The notes beneath the pieces were generated by a model. That model saw only the letters and a list, made by a program, of their open reading frames with translations, made no database searches and had not been told where the DNA came from. A DNA stretch of 64,000 nt from Hyaloscypha bicolor E (Eukaryota; Ascomycota; Leotiomycetes; Helotiales; Hyaloscyphaceae). Positions 19,459-30,117 of the stretch are shown piece by piece. The stretch covers positions 841,119 through 905,118 of the forward strand of contig NW_020194512.1 of assembly GCF_002865645.1 (NCBI RefSeq), given 5' to 3'. A program made the position numbers and the translations under genes. Position 1 is the stretch's first letter. Each line of letters begins with the position of its first letter.

Positions 19459-20958
19459 ATGGATCAAAATCAGACACCTCCAGATCTTGACATGTCCGCC
19501 GTCACCGATGCAAAGTCGAACACCATGTTTAAGGAAAGTTCCCCAAAAGGAGTACGGCTTGACGTCCCCGACGGCGTTCCAGGTTCTAGCACATCAAAAG
19601 TATCGGTAAACAGAGAGTCAGATTCCGCAGGACAAACTGAACATTCATATCAGAGCTGCGAGGCGGGAGAAACAGGAGAAACAGGAGAAACAGGAGAAAC
19701 AAGCGTTGAGAAGGACGAAGACAACGACAAGGCACCCACGGGACCCCTCTACATGTATCCGAGCTTCGACGATGTGGAAAACATTGAGTATTACCAGCCT
19801 GGAGGATACCATCCAGTAAGGATGGGAGATCGAATCGGAGGACAATACAAGATCATTCACAAACTTGGCTATGGCGGATTCGGAACTGTCTGGCTTGCTC
19901 GGGATACCGAAAAACAACGATACGTCGCCCTCAAAATCATCCTTGCCGACTTCTCTAAGGACGCGATGGAGAAAGACTTGAACGTTTTGAAGCATCTGGC
20001 AGGGCACGTTGAGCGGCCTGGTGGGAACTTTGTTGAAATCCCCCTCGAGGATTTCTGGATCACGGGACCGAACGGAAACCATCTCTGCATTGTCTCTGAA
20101 GTTGCTGGACCAAGCATTGCCCATCTCACCAGAACGTACAATTCCAAGATCGAGCCACAGGATGCGCGAAGGATGGCGCTTCAAATCACGCAATGCCTGG
20201 CATTCCTGCACTCCGGAAAAGTCGGTGTCGCACATGGAGATCTCACTACCAGCAATGTCCTCCTCGAACTCGGCAACTTGGATTCCTTGCCCCAAGACAA
20301 GCTTCTTGAGATCTTAGGACAGCCAGCCGCGGAGCAGGTCAGGCCATACACTGACAAAACACTAGGCGCCGGTGCTCCAGACTTCTTCTATCATTCCGCC
20401 ACCTTGACGAGGCTGAGCAACTTCTTCACAGGAAACATCGTAGTCATCGACTTTGGTACTTCCTTCTTCTTGGACAAGCCACCAGCGGGTCTCAGCAAAC
20501 CACCCGTTCAATTTTGCTCTCCTGAACTCATCTTACAGAAGCAGAAGAGCAGAGCTTCTGACGTCTGGGCTCTTGCCTGTACCATCTTTGAGGTGAGGGC
20601 TGGAAGTCCGTTATTTGAGTCATTCATTTTTGGAGAAGAGGATGTGCTGGAGTCAATAATTGGAACTCTCGGTCCGCTCCCTGAACAATACCTTCCTTAT
20701 CTTGAAAATGAAGGATATAACTGGCTTAAGGACGTAGAGGGGGATGGAGAGGAGCTTGGTGATATGGTGGATCACATTAAGGGGATCTTGGAGGACGAGA
20801 AGGTTGCGCTTTGTGACCTGCTCAGACAAGCTTTGAGATACGACGTCGAGGGTCGCTTGACCGCAGACGAAGTGCTTCGTCATCCTTGGTTTTCTTTCAA
20901 GCTTCAGGTTGGAGCGAAGGAGAGTGGCAGTGGCTACGATCACGTGCCTTCGACCTAA
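19459..20958 (+). CDS. SRPK-like serine/threonine protein kinase
   Basis: Single exon, 499 residues from the first in-frame ATG (19459). Residues 1-100 are a polar leader with a GET tandem repeat. YYQPGGYHPVRMGDRIGGQY (about 111-130) is the hallmark entry of SRPK-type kinases. The glycine loop is LGYGGFGTVW (about 136-145), VALKI carries the ATP-binding Lys (about 159), the catalytic loop reads HGDLTTSNV instead of HRDL (about 259), DFG is intact (about 331), and SPEL replaces APE. SDVWALACTIFE is in place. The large insert between the N- and C-lobe halves of the catalytic core is short, as in fungal SRPK-like expansions. SRPKs phosphorylate SR splicing factors; for these diverged copies the substrate is unknown. 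Catalytic Asp and metal-binding Asp are present, so activity is likely. Confidence 0.9.
   Translation: MDQNQTPPDLDMSAVTDAKSNTMFKESSPKGVRLDVPDGVPGSSTSKVSVNRESDSAGQTEHSYQSCEAGETGETGETGETSVEKDEDNDKAPTGPLYMYPSFDDVENIEYYQPGGYHPVRMGDRIGGQYKIIHKLGYGGFGTVWLARDTEKQRYVALKIILADFSKDAMEKDLNVLKHLAGHVERPGGNFVEIPLEDFWITGPNGNHLCIVSEVAGPSIAHLTRTYNSKIEPQDARRMALQITQCLAFLHSGKVGVAHGDLTTSNVLLELGNLDSLPQDKLLEILGQPAAEQVRPYTDKTLGAGAPDFFYHSATLTRLSNFFTGNIVVIDFGTSFFLDKPPAGLSKPPVQFCSPELILQKQKSRASDVWALACTIFEVRAGSPLFESFIFGEEDVLESIIGTLGPLPEQYLPYLENEGYNWLKDVEGDGEELGDMVDHIKGILEDEKVALCDLLRQALRYDVEGRLTADEVLRHPWFSFKLQVGAKESGSGYDHVPST
19666..19701 (+). repeat. 9-bp tandem repeat inside kinase gene (GET x4)
   Basis: GGAGAAACA is repeated four times perfectly, encoding consecutive Gly-Glu-Thr units in the disordered N-terminal leader. 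Copy-number change would keep the frame. Confidence 0.9.
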
Positions 20959-21238
20959 GCCGGGTTCGAGATGCTCTTTTGCTCAACATATGTAGATACT
21001 CTAATTTGCAATTGAGACTACATGGCTTCCATGAGTCCACTCTCGAGATTCTCTCGGTTCAATTGATAATAAATTGAAAGTACATTTGTAAATCTATCAA
21101 GTTTCCGCCTTGGTACAGTCATTAAACAGTAATTAACAAGAAGAAACATTCCCAACACCTCGTAAATCATATATATCATAAATAAAAGACGAAACGCCGA
21201 AGAAAAGGGAGTAGAAAGTAATTGTCGAACCAAAGACT
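20959..21238. other. 3' intergenic region of the kinase gene
   Basis: AT-moderate sequence with no coding signs. It separates the kinase from the end of a minus-strand ankyrin-like pseudogene and probably carries both terminators. Confidence 0.4.
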
Positions 21239-24095
21239 TCAAATTAACTTGAACTTTCGATCTTCACCAGATCTAGTTTCAACAGTTGCGGTTTCACATA
21301 CTACTACCTCTGGCTCTTTGAAATGAATCCACGCTGGTTCGACAGCACTAACCCTGCTTTTTAGGGACGTGAACGGGAGCGAGTAATAAATGAGCGGGTG
21401 GTCATTTTCTCTGCTGCGCTTGTCCGAGTCGTCCAAAGTGTCGAGAGAATTTGCTGCCCCATCTGACGAGCTAGAGCAAGAGCTGACGGAGTCCAAGTCA
21501 TCGTCGGAATATACTGAGGCTGGGCTGTTGGGATATCCAGAACCCGGCCCGTCTTGATCAATGCGATCGTCAGTGCATTTGTCTGCCGATGGGGCTTTCG
21601 GCACGAACGTGAGCTCCTTCACGACGTAGAAGCTTGCAGCATACTTCCTGACATCCTCGGAAATTTTAGCCCTGTCGGGAGAGTCCAGGAAGAGCTGGAT
21701 AATCTGTCGACCAATCTTCCTCAAGCCCTGGGCTTGAACGATATTCCTCAAGGACATGTCGATCTCTCGGAATTCCAAGAGTACTTTCACTTTCTGGTAC
21801 ACGCTGGTATCTACTTTGTTGTATTGCCACTGCGAACGAGGAACCTCTGATGGAGGGGATGAATACGCCACCGTCCCTGTGAGAATCGTATCGAGAAGAT
21901 CAGGACTGACAGCAGAGTCACTTGTACGAGGACTCTCAAGCAAGGCATGGAGTGCAAACTCCTCAAAATGCTCTGCAGCATTGACGAATGTAGCAGGTTG
22001 CTCGAGCAAGAATCTGATCTTTGACACAGGCGGACGTTGACGCATGAGGATTCTGAACTCAGATTGGATGAGTCCGGGAGGCCATAGTCGGTGCTCGAAG
22101 AAGAATTTGAATGTTTCGATATCCGCCGTATCGAGTCGAAATGCAGATTGCAGAGTGTTTTCTGTTAAGCAGTCTTTATTTGCGTCCAGCACTAGCTTGA
22201 CCATATGCAGGATTGGGAATCCTAACCGGGGCGGGGGAGGACGGGGCATGCCCGGCAGCCCAGGTGGCGGTGGTGGGAACCTGGGGGGCTAGATCTCGCA
22301 ATGGCGGCCTCAAGAACTTCGTCGGTAGGCAATACGGATTGTTCTTTGGCGCATTCCAAGATTGCCCTGAAAGACTCCCCGATTGTGTGTTTTGCGGCAA
22401 CAACCAAAAAGTGTGTAGAGAATCTGAAGTCCGGAAATTTCTCCAGGAACAGATCCAGAACTTGTATGTCGAATTCCTCCACCACACATTCGAAAACATT
22501 CGAGGTGATCTAGATGCTCGGCCATTGCTCAAGAACAAATGCTATAACTTCCAAATTGTTGGCCGTCCGCTCCAGTAATCGCTCAGTAACATTGAACCTT
22601 TCTTTGCCCGTCATGTGGCCAACAAATAGCTTGAGAATCTCTACATCCTTGTGGTTGTCCGCTCGATCCCATCATTCTCTGTGTATCTTGATTTGGGGGT
22701 CGCGCAATAGCAACAGCTTTAATGTTTTGACATTCGATGATTTGATGGCATGCTTCAGGACATTCTCAGTTACTTCAAACCGTGGATCGAGTTTCAGCAA
22801 TATCTCAACAATCTCCACGTTTTTCTGCGCAACTACTTTGGACCAAATATGCTCCAAAAATTGCGTAACGAAACGGTTCTCCAGAAGTAGTTCAACTATG
22901 GACATACTTGATTCGTCAACGGCCTCGCCCAGAACGGCTTGCAGGATATCGCCTGTAGCTGAATCTTCCCCCTTGGTGTGAGCCAGTAGCATTATTATCA
23001 TTTCGAGGTTGTCATCCTCGGATGCTGCTCTGCACAATGATGCCTCTAATATCGGGTCTTCTAAGCCATGCTGCAGAAGCATCTGAAAGATTTTAGGTCT
23101 CCCCTTGGTGATGGCAGCTTCCAAGACGGAGTCCTGCATTTTCATTTCTTCAACCGTATGCAGTAGTAGCTTAAGCATTCTGGTATTTTCCCGCGTTGCG
23201 GCGACTTCCAGGATTCTCTTGCTTACTTTCTGGCCCATCCCCAGAATCGTCTTCGTGAGGTCGATATTGTTTCCGACGGTTTGCTATAGCATTTCGTCTG
23301 TGACAACAAGTTCTGGGTTTGCCTGGTGCAGCATCTTGGTAATGTACCCATCGTTCAGAGAATTGGTGGCGGAATTCAGGAAGACCTCTTGCGTAATCTC
23401 AGTACCCTCCATTATCCTGGCTATTGAATCTGTTCTCCAACCGCCTACGATCTTCTTGACCAGTTCCTGAGGGAACGGTGATCGTTTGCATTTCGTGACG
23501 AGTAGTTCGATTACTTTCAGTGATCTCACCAGCCAAAGGGGGAAAACAGCATTGGGCATTTCCGGGAATTCGAACTCGTCAACTCCATCTAATAAAACAG
23601 CCAAGGCACCTTCACTATCTGGCGTGCTTTGGGCGATCATCTGCAGCAGTACATCTGTAATCGCAAGCGTCCACCTGGGTGAGTTCGTTAAAAACCGTAT
23701 CGTATTCTCTTCACTCTTCCAGTGATTTACCAGAGAGAGGACGACCTGTTCTAATATCCTTGTCGGAGAATTGGGAGGCACAGGAATGTTGGAGAATGCT
23801 TTGGAGATTTGCTCGCCCCAATTTAGGTTCTCGGCGACTGATTTTAACAAACTCGTGGGTAAGGACGACCTGGTGGGCGGAGTACTCGAGACATCGATTT
23901 ATCAAGACGTTTCCACACCCAAAATTTGCAGCCGCTTTTTCTGGAGAGTTTCCCAATCCCGAGAACCCAGATTTCAAACTCTTTCCCAAAGGGTTTCTTC
24001 AGGAGACAAGGGACACTATGGCGCTGCTGATTCCATATTTGGACTCACGCAGTTCTTCCTGGTTCAAGAAAGAAACCAACACCACCACCGATGAC
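21239..24095 (-). pseudogene. Ankyrin-like repeat protein pseudogene
   Basis: Minus-strand frames join into one protein through damage. From about 24000: NVLINRCLEYSAHQVVLTHE, a frameshift near 23845, SVAENLNWGEQISKAF, TAG at 23286-23284, and a long stretch of ~30-residue units such as VEIVEILLKLDPRFEVTENV. Then come TGA at 22674-22672, TAG at 22512-22510, and a 1-nt shift in a C-run near 22275, followed by an open 336-codon frame ending at 21239 with an acidic Ser-rich tail. The units (hydrophobic LLL, then D/E-x-x-ITE/VTE-x-x-L) match the degenerate ankyrin-like arrays common in fungal STAND or NACHT proteins. Every nonsense codon can arise by C-to-T or G-to-A change. A proline-rich insert sits at the frameshift. 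The 5' limit is uncertain. Confidence 0.7.
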
Positions 24096-24593
24096 CAAGG
24101 CACGGTTCCAAGTACTCCAGTTTGATCCAGCTCTAATTAAGATACAAGAAAGAAATTGCTTGATCAACAGGCGTCTCAGCAGCCAATAACTGTTGGTGTA
24201 AACCTTGTCTCGCACTACATGTGTTGGGGCGAGAGGCCGGACATCATTCAAACTGCTTACGATGAAGCAGAACCAGGCTCCTTTTTTCAATGGCGGAGGG
24301 ATGATCGGAGGAATGTGAAGTCGTATGAAAGTGGCTCACGTTTCTAGGGGTTGCGTTCGCCTTGGGACTTGGTTGTAAACCTCATCCTTGCGATTTTGCA
24401 GGTGTACGGGACCCTGAAATAAATATGTCTTTCACTCCGAATATTATCTTTCGTCCCGGCTCTTGGCGTCGAGGTTCAAAAGGATTTGAGACGGGGATGT
24501 ATACCCAGATGCGTGGCGATGAGACCCAAAATGACTTGCAAGGTGCCGGCTGTCGTACATCGCCCCACGAAAAGTATTATTGAATATGGCGAT
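24096..24593. other. Spacer before VMA12
   Basis: Short frames only. It may include the decayed 5' end of the ankyrin-like gene; no motif is visible. Confidence 0.4.
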
Positions 24594-25572
24594 TCATGAT
24601 GTATCCCTCTTCCGTCTCCGTGTTTTGACATCGTCCGGAATGTGCGTTGGTTCGATACTGGCCGACTCTGTATCACCGACTCCAGAAGCTTCATCGCCTG
24701 CGCCCACAACCCAAGTGTTCACTATTTCCTTCACTTCTTTGACAACTTTCTCTTTTCCTTTCGCCTCGCCAACTCTCCTAATATACCCAGAATACACAAC
24801 CACCTCGGCGACCCCTACCAGGATGCTCCCGCTCATACTGAGTGCTAATCTTGCTGGTGTGTTCCACCATCTTGCAGCAACCCAGATTGCTCCTGCACAA
24901 GCCACAATACTGAGAAGTACATTGAGAATGAGGGCCATCTGCCTGTCAACATCCGCAAATGTGAGACCGTCATCGTCTGGATCAGAAGTATTGATATTTT
25001 GGTAGCTTGACGAGAATGCATGCGCAGCGGAGGATGCAGGAAAACGTTGAGCGAAGGTCTCCATGGGTGGAGGAGGATTGGTCATTCGTTCGTAGGATCG
25101 TTCTTCTTCCTCGCGACGGAGACGGGTCATGAGAGCCTTGTACGCGGAAGTCTGTAGCCAATATGTCAGCTCCGATTCGGAAGACTCTATGAAAATCATC
25201 ACTTACTGGCTCTAGCTTGGGCAGTGGAGCGGGCACATAAACTCTTGACCCTTTGAGGAGAGTCTCGAGGCCACTCGGCTGAATTCGACGAGCTTTCATG
25301 TCCCGAGCAATATCTACCACCTGGCCGTGTGATATTGGGTTTCCAACTTTAGGATTAGATAACGGAGGTTCCGAAGATTGCTTCTGAGCTGTCACAGATG
25401 GATCCTGATCGTTGTCTGTCGATTTCTCATTTTTCTCTTGGGCTTCTCCATCATTCCCTTGCACCTTTGGGTTTTTCTCTCGAGCATCCCTTTCTCCCTC
25501 CGCGTTTCTCTTAGGTCGTTCGAGCTTCTCTAAAGCCTCCACTATGGAGGCAGTCATGGTAAGGAGTACCAT
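24594..25572 (-). CDS. VMA12: Vma12/Vph2-type ER assembly factor of the V-ATPase
   Basis: Two exons on the minus strand, 25572-25207 and 25151-24594, separated by a 55-nt GTAAGT...CTACAG intron in phase 0; 307 residues. The N-terminal third is charged and disordered (EKNEKSTDND-like). The conserved core begins with GSRVYVPAPLPKLEP and continues across the splice with TSAYKALMTRLRREEEERSY, the signature of the Vma12/TMEM199 family. Two membrane spans follow (MALILNVLLSIVACAGAIW and LSMSGSILVGVAEVVVYSGY), then a charged cytosolic tail. Vma12 acts in the ER with Vma22 and Vma21 to assemble the V0 sector. It diverges from COQ1 across a 311-bp promoter. Confidence 0.9.
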
Positions 25573-25883
25573 CTTGACGTTTGGTCTGTTGTTGTCGCAA
25601 GAATGAAGCTGTTCGAATAGAATTTAGGTTGCAGCATTGAAGCTGGTCGGCTAGAGTTACCCTCGGTGGGCCTGGAGCTTTGGCCAACAATGGTCTAGTG
25701 GAACCGATAAAAAATACTCGGGAGGGCACGGCTCATAACACCTCCTTCACTCACTTCAAGCCTCCTTGTATAATACCTTTCACACGACTCTCCTTCCGAG
25801 TTCGAAGTGGCAATTGGAGCTACGGATGTCCTGCAGCCTGCATTCGGGAAGGATTTCGTTGTTGCAGAGGAGAAGTTGAGGAT
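25573..25883. promoter_or_regulatory. Shared divergent promoter of VMA12 and COQ1
   Basis: The 311 bases separate the two ATG codons (25572 minus, 25884 plus). No other gene fits. The COQ1 frame is open upstream to 25680, but only with non-ATG codons. Confidence 0.6.
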
Positions 25884-27304
25884 ATGAAATTCCGGTCGAG
25901 TAGAGCTTCATTGCTCTTCAACAGCTCCCCAACCGCCCCCATTCAGTTATATTCTACATGTTCTGGGTGCCAATTGGCTGGACGACCGTCATTACGAATT
26001 ATCCCAACTTCGATATACCGCCATCCTGCTCGAAGGAGGCAGTCCGCGTGGGCTCAGGCTGTTTCAGTTGCGTCCAATGTTTTCTCCAATGCGACAGCAC
26101 GCGCCGCAAGCCATGGAGATGTCAGCGTGGATCCGTTGCGAATGGTGGCCAAAGAAATGAAGTTCTTGACGGGTAACATACGGCAGTTGCTCGGCTCCGG
26201 ACACCCCTCTCTCGATACTGTTGCGAAATACTATACTCAAGCAGAAGGGAAACACGTCCGGCCTCTCCTTGTGCTATTGATGTCAAGAGCTACGGCGTTA
26301 GCGCCAAAGTCTCCCAGATATAATGGCCAGCAAAGTGCCGCAGATATCGACCATGCCATATCGCCAATGTCCATACTTGCCGACGTGAATCCAACTTCAC
26401 TTTCGACCAACCCGATCACTGATTCTCCAACCTCATATCCAGCAACTGACAGCGATATCCTACCCTCCCAACGACGTCTCGCCGAGATCACCGAGATGAT
26501 ACATACAGCCTCCCTGCTTCACGACGATGTCATCGACCACTCCCTATCAAGGCGAGGAAATCCTTCGGCAAACCTCGAGTTCGGCAACAAAATGGCAGTT
26601 CTAGCTGGAGATTTTCTATTGAGTCGCGCTTCAGTGGCTCTTGCTCGTCTGCGCGATGCAGAGGTCACAGAGCTTTTGGCGACGGTTATTGCAAACCTGG
26701 TGGAAGGAGAATTTATGCAATTGAAGAATACCGCGCGGGACGAGAAAAATCCTGTCTGGACTGAAGATACAATTACGTACTACCTTCAAAAGACATATCT
26801 GAAATCCGCAAGTCTGATATCTAAGTCTTGCCGAGCTGCAGCACTTCTTGGGAGCTCAGATTCCGTGACGGTCGATGCGGCATATTCTTATGGAAAAAAC
26901 CTTGGACTTGCGTTCCAGCTGGTGGATGACATGTTGGACTATACGATTAGTGGTGAGGAGTTGGGGAAGCCAGCTGGTGCAGATTTGGAATTGGGGCTTG
27001 CGACGGCTCCTCTATTATTTGCCTGGAAGAACAACAAGGAGTTGGGTTCTCTAGTTGGGAGGAAATTCGCCAAGGAGGGTGATGTTACTAAGGTAGGTCA
27101 TCTCTCCAAGCGCACACAGCAATATTGCTAACACTAGTACAGGCTCGAGAAATGGTTCTCCAAAGCGACGGTTTAGAGCAAACGCGTGCTCTCGCAGAGG
27201 AATACGTCAGCCGAGCAATTGCCTCCATCGATGCCTTCCCAGATTGTGAAGCAAAAGATGGCTTGGTAGAAATAGCTATCAAGACCTTGAAGCGAAGGAA
27301 GTGA
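25884..27304 (+). CDS. COQ1: Mitochondrial polyprenyl (hexaprenyl/solanesyl-type) diphosphate synthase
   Basis: Exons 25884-27092 and 27143-27304, with a 50-nt GTAGGT...TACAG intron; 456 residues. The first ~60 residues are basic, hydroxylated and lack acids (MKFRSSRASLLFNSSP), a mitochondrial presequence. The trans-isoprenyl synthase motifs are intact: GKHVRPLL, the first Asp-rich motif LLHDDVIDHSLSRRG (about 211-225), GDFLLSRA, and the second Asp-rich motif LVDDMLDYTISGEELGKPAG (about 346-365). The enzyme chain-elongates farnesyl/geranylgeranyl diphosphate with IPP to make the ubiquinone tail at the inner membrane. An insertion around residues 135-190, rich in Ser/Thr/Pro, lies between the GKHVRPLL block and the first Asp-rich motif. 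Side-chain length cannot be read from sequence alone. Confidence 0.95.
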
Positions 27305-28629
27305 TGATCTGACAGTTTCTGCGCTCCTGAAAACCTCCTCTTACATCGGCAGCGTCTCTGCCATCTGTATAATGAAGCTCACGGGGACATGTGCATAGAC
27401 GAGGATGTATTATAACGGCGTTTACATCGGCATAAGCTAGCAATAGCTCAAAATAGACGTTTGATGTTCATTGCTCAGGAGCTCTGCTGGTTCTTTGGAT
27501 ATTTTTTCGGTTTCTCATTCCTTGGTCTCAACCACAAATCTCCTTGCGAAGTTTCTTTGCCCTCTGTTCTTTTATTGGGCCATTGTCAGCTAGTGCTCTC
27601 CCTTATTGAATCCATTTCTGCATGTCCATGGTTTGTCACTAGCAAAACATGGCAATCCTTTCAATTTGCCTGGTTAACTTTGCCTTACGAATAAACTTTT
27701 GTCTGACAGGAACAGGCCAGTCCTTCAGATGATGCCGCTTTAAATGAAAAAGTCTTATCTGCTGGCTGTTTTACAACTGTTATAATAATTGCAAAAAGGA
27801 AGATAAATGCTGTTGATTCGAGAGCCATTAGCAGAAGCGACATTGGGACCAGAAACAGGAGGAATACTGAGGCCATTATTAGAAGCGACATTGGGACCAG
27901 AAACAGGAGAAACACCAAGACTAGAAGGATGCTCATGATTGTGGATACCATAAGGACCTGGACAACTCTCCCAAGCCTTCATGGCTACGGCATTCGGAGA
28001 TTCTTCTGCACTAGGCGATGGGCTGGGAGAACGTCCCAAAGATTGCCGAAGGCGGTGGGGAGGCTAGTAAAGGGGACATCTGGGAAGGAGCATCAAAAAT
28101 GTGCTACACAACTTCGTAAAGCATTCTTTTGAACCTCCCCTCTGAAAAATCTGCCCTGGGTCTGCTTGTGCAAACAGGAATATAATAGTTTAGCAAAAAG
28201 ATGTGGTAATCGCTGTCAGTGGTTGCTACATAAAGATAGAATTAATCAATTGCCACAAAACCACCACGCTAGAAAACTTCAATTTTCTTTTAGATCACAG
28301 CATAAGCATATTGCTCCAGAGACGAAAAATTCGGTCCAAGGGCTCTCAGACTGCTTAATAGACTCAAGCAGGGGTGGAAATAGTGGGGTGAAGTCATGTG
28401 CTAGCGCGCTCACTAGTTTCAATTCGCTTGGCAGTCATGTCGCGTTCTTCAACAACACCACATTTTCTCGTGATACTTCACATCCCGCAACATTATCGAC
28501 TTGACGACTAATTCGAGTGACGTTATTCGCCAGTCAGCCGTCATGGCACCGGCTTCAGGCGATTGCAGGTTCGCATTCACCTTCAGGAACGCTGTCAACT
28601 TCCCTACGCTAACCATAACTTTTCTCAGG
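27305..28629. other. Spacer with a two-copy 48-bp repeat, no clear gene
   Basis: Between COQ1 and ECO1. A minus-strand frame (about 28067-27755) carries SPSPSPSAEES and two copies of PVSGPNVAS-x-NG but has no ATG at its start and no recognised family. The last 130 bases before 28630 are open in the ECO1 frame (one extra ATG at 28543) and act as its leader. Confidence 0.4.
27824..27919 (-). repeat. Two-copy 48-bp tandem repeat
   Basis: Units 27824-27871 and 27872-27919 share a core reading GAAGCGACATTGGGACCAGA. On the minus strand each unit encodes a 16-residue segment with PVSGPNVAS. It may be a relic of a repeat-bearing secreted or proline-rich protein, but no start codon supports a gene. 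Confidence 0.75.
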
Positions 28630-30117
28630 ATGCCTGCACTCAAGACCTACTCAAAGCGTGTCAAACACCACACAGAAGAACCCCCAAGCAAGAAAAGGCG
28701 GGTTGAAGAGCCTCTACCTGTCATTCTTTCTCCTCGTGTCAAGAAACCCGAGGGTAGTACGATACAGAGCTACTTCAGACCTCTCCAACGGTCTTCCAGC
28801 CCCTCCACAACACGAGTCCCCCACCACGCCTCAGACGCTCTCGAGCATATATCCTCTCCAGGATATCAGCTCCCATCAGATTCCCTTGAGCATACATCTC
28901 CAAGAACTCGATCCTCTCAACTCTCATCAGACCCCCTCGAACCTACATCTACACCGCCGTCTTCTCCGCCACCAAGGGTAGAACCCTCAATCGAACACGC
29001 GCGAAAGTCACAGAAAAGACCCAAGAGACGCTTAAAAACCCGACCAGTACTCACACCAATTCTCAACATGTCTACTCAAGGCGCGTCTGCTCACGACAGC
29101 GACGACAGTACCGAAATCAACGATGTTCAGGGTGGTGTTATCTCTTTTGGTATCAGTCTCCCGGAGACTGCCAAGATCGAGGGGCAAGACCAACACGCAG
29201 CCAACCCCCTCCCCCGCGCAAAACCGCACTCCAATATTTCCAGTATGAGCACTCAAGGCGCGTCTGATCACGGCAGCGATGGCGGTACCAAACACAACGA
29301 TCACCCGGATGGTGTTCCTGCTTCCTCCATCGGTCATGTTGATCTAGCCAGCATCGAGGGTCAAGACAAACACGCAACCAACTCCCGCTTCCGTACAACC
29401 TCCCACTCTAGCATTGCCGGTTCTAGTATCCAAAAACTCCATCAAACCCAACTCGATATGGGCGCCCCAGCAATCAAGGCCTGCAAAGAGTGTGGTATGC
29501 ATTACAACACCACTCTCGACGGAGATAGGCGTAACCACACCAAGTATCATAATGGTATTGTTCAAGCCAAGCAGCTCCATAGTGTCCAATTCGGTGTCGA
29601 CTTAGAGGTAGATTACATTGGCGCCGACCATCATGCCATACGGGAGTACGACTATCGCATCCAGGACATGCATAAGGACCGTGCCTACAAAGCTTTGCAG
29701 CTGGCTTCTCACGATCTCGGTGGGATCATCCCTACTCCTGATGAACTTTGGTCTCTGATCACCAATCCGCAAAATAAGAATGATCGGAATCAAGTTCCCC
29801 GCTTCAAATTGTACCTTTATCTCATCAACATGGACCCTGTTGGTTTGCTGCTTGCAGAGCGCATTGCTGGTGGAGGAGATTACTACTTTGGTGTTTTCCC
29901 CTCCCCTTCCGATAAGACGGTTTATATGTGTGTCGAGAGGATTTGGGTTCGGGAGGATATGCGGCGGAAGGGAGTTGCTTCTCGGCTTGTGGACAAGGCC
30001 CGGACATGTTTCATCAGGGGTCTCTGTTGTAGAAAACTGGAATACGCCTTTTCTCGTCCAACCGAATTGGGGCGAAAGTTTGCTGATTCTTATGTTGTTA
30101 AGTCTTTACAATTGTGA
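28630..30117 (+). CDS. ECO1: Cohesin N-acetyltransferase Eco1/Ctf7
   Basis: Single exon, 495 residues from the ATG at 28630 (MPALKTYSKR, the usual fungal start; an upstream in-frame ATG at 28543 exists). STIQSYFRPL (about 47-56) resembles a PCNA-interaction motif. A long Ser/Pro-rich linker follows, containing a 59-residue tandem duplication. A C2H2 zinc finger comes next (CKECGMHYN then HTKYH, about 285-306). The acetyltransferase end carries the acetyl-CoA-binding RxxxRxxGVASRLVD (RIWVREDMRRKGVASRLVDK, about 437-456) and AFSRPTELGRKFADSY. Eco1 acetylates Smc3 at replication forks to lock sister-chromatid cohesion. All core motifs look intact, so the gene is probably functional. Confidence 0.95.
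   Translation: MPALKTYSKRVKHHTEEPPSKKRRVEEPLPVILSPRVKKPEGSTIQSYFRPLQRSSSPSTTRVPHHASDALEHISSPGYQLPSDSLEHTSPRTRSSQLSSDPLEPTSTPPSSPPPRVEPSIEHARKSQKRPKRRLKTRPVLTPILNMSTQGASAHDSDDSTEINDVQGGVISFGISLPETAKIEGQDQHAANPLPRAKPHSNISSMSTQGASDHGSDGGTKHNDHPDGVPASSIGHVDLASIEGQDKHATNSRFRTTSHSSIAGSSIQKLHQTQLDMGAPAIKACKECGMHYNTTLDGDRRNHTKYHNGIVQAKQLHSVQFGVDLEVDYIGADHHAIREYDYRIQDMHKDRAYKALQLASHDLGGIIPTPDELWSLITNPQNKNDRNQVPRFKLYLYLINMDPVGLLLAERIAGGGDYYFGVFPSPSDKTVYMCVERIWVREDMRRKGVASRLVDKARTCFIRGLCCRKLEYAFSRPTELGRKFADSYVVKSLQL
29068..29421 (+). repeat. 177-bp tandem duplication inside ECO1
   Basis: Copies 29068-29244 and 29245-29421 both begin with ATG-x-x-x-ACTCAAGGCGCGTCT (MSTQGAS) and share IEGQDxHA-x-N. They differ by many substitutions, so the duplication is not recent, yet the length is exactly 59 codons in each. 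Confidence 0.85.

Noticed and set aside
21239..24095. Introns instead of stops in the ankyrin-like gene
   Set aside because: Repeat units continue in the same frame directly across each stop, so splicing would remove conserved sequence.
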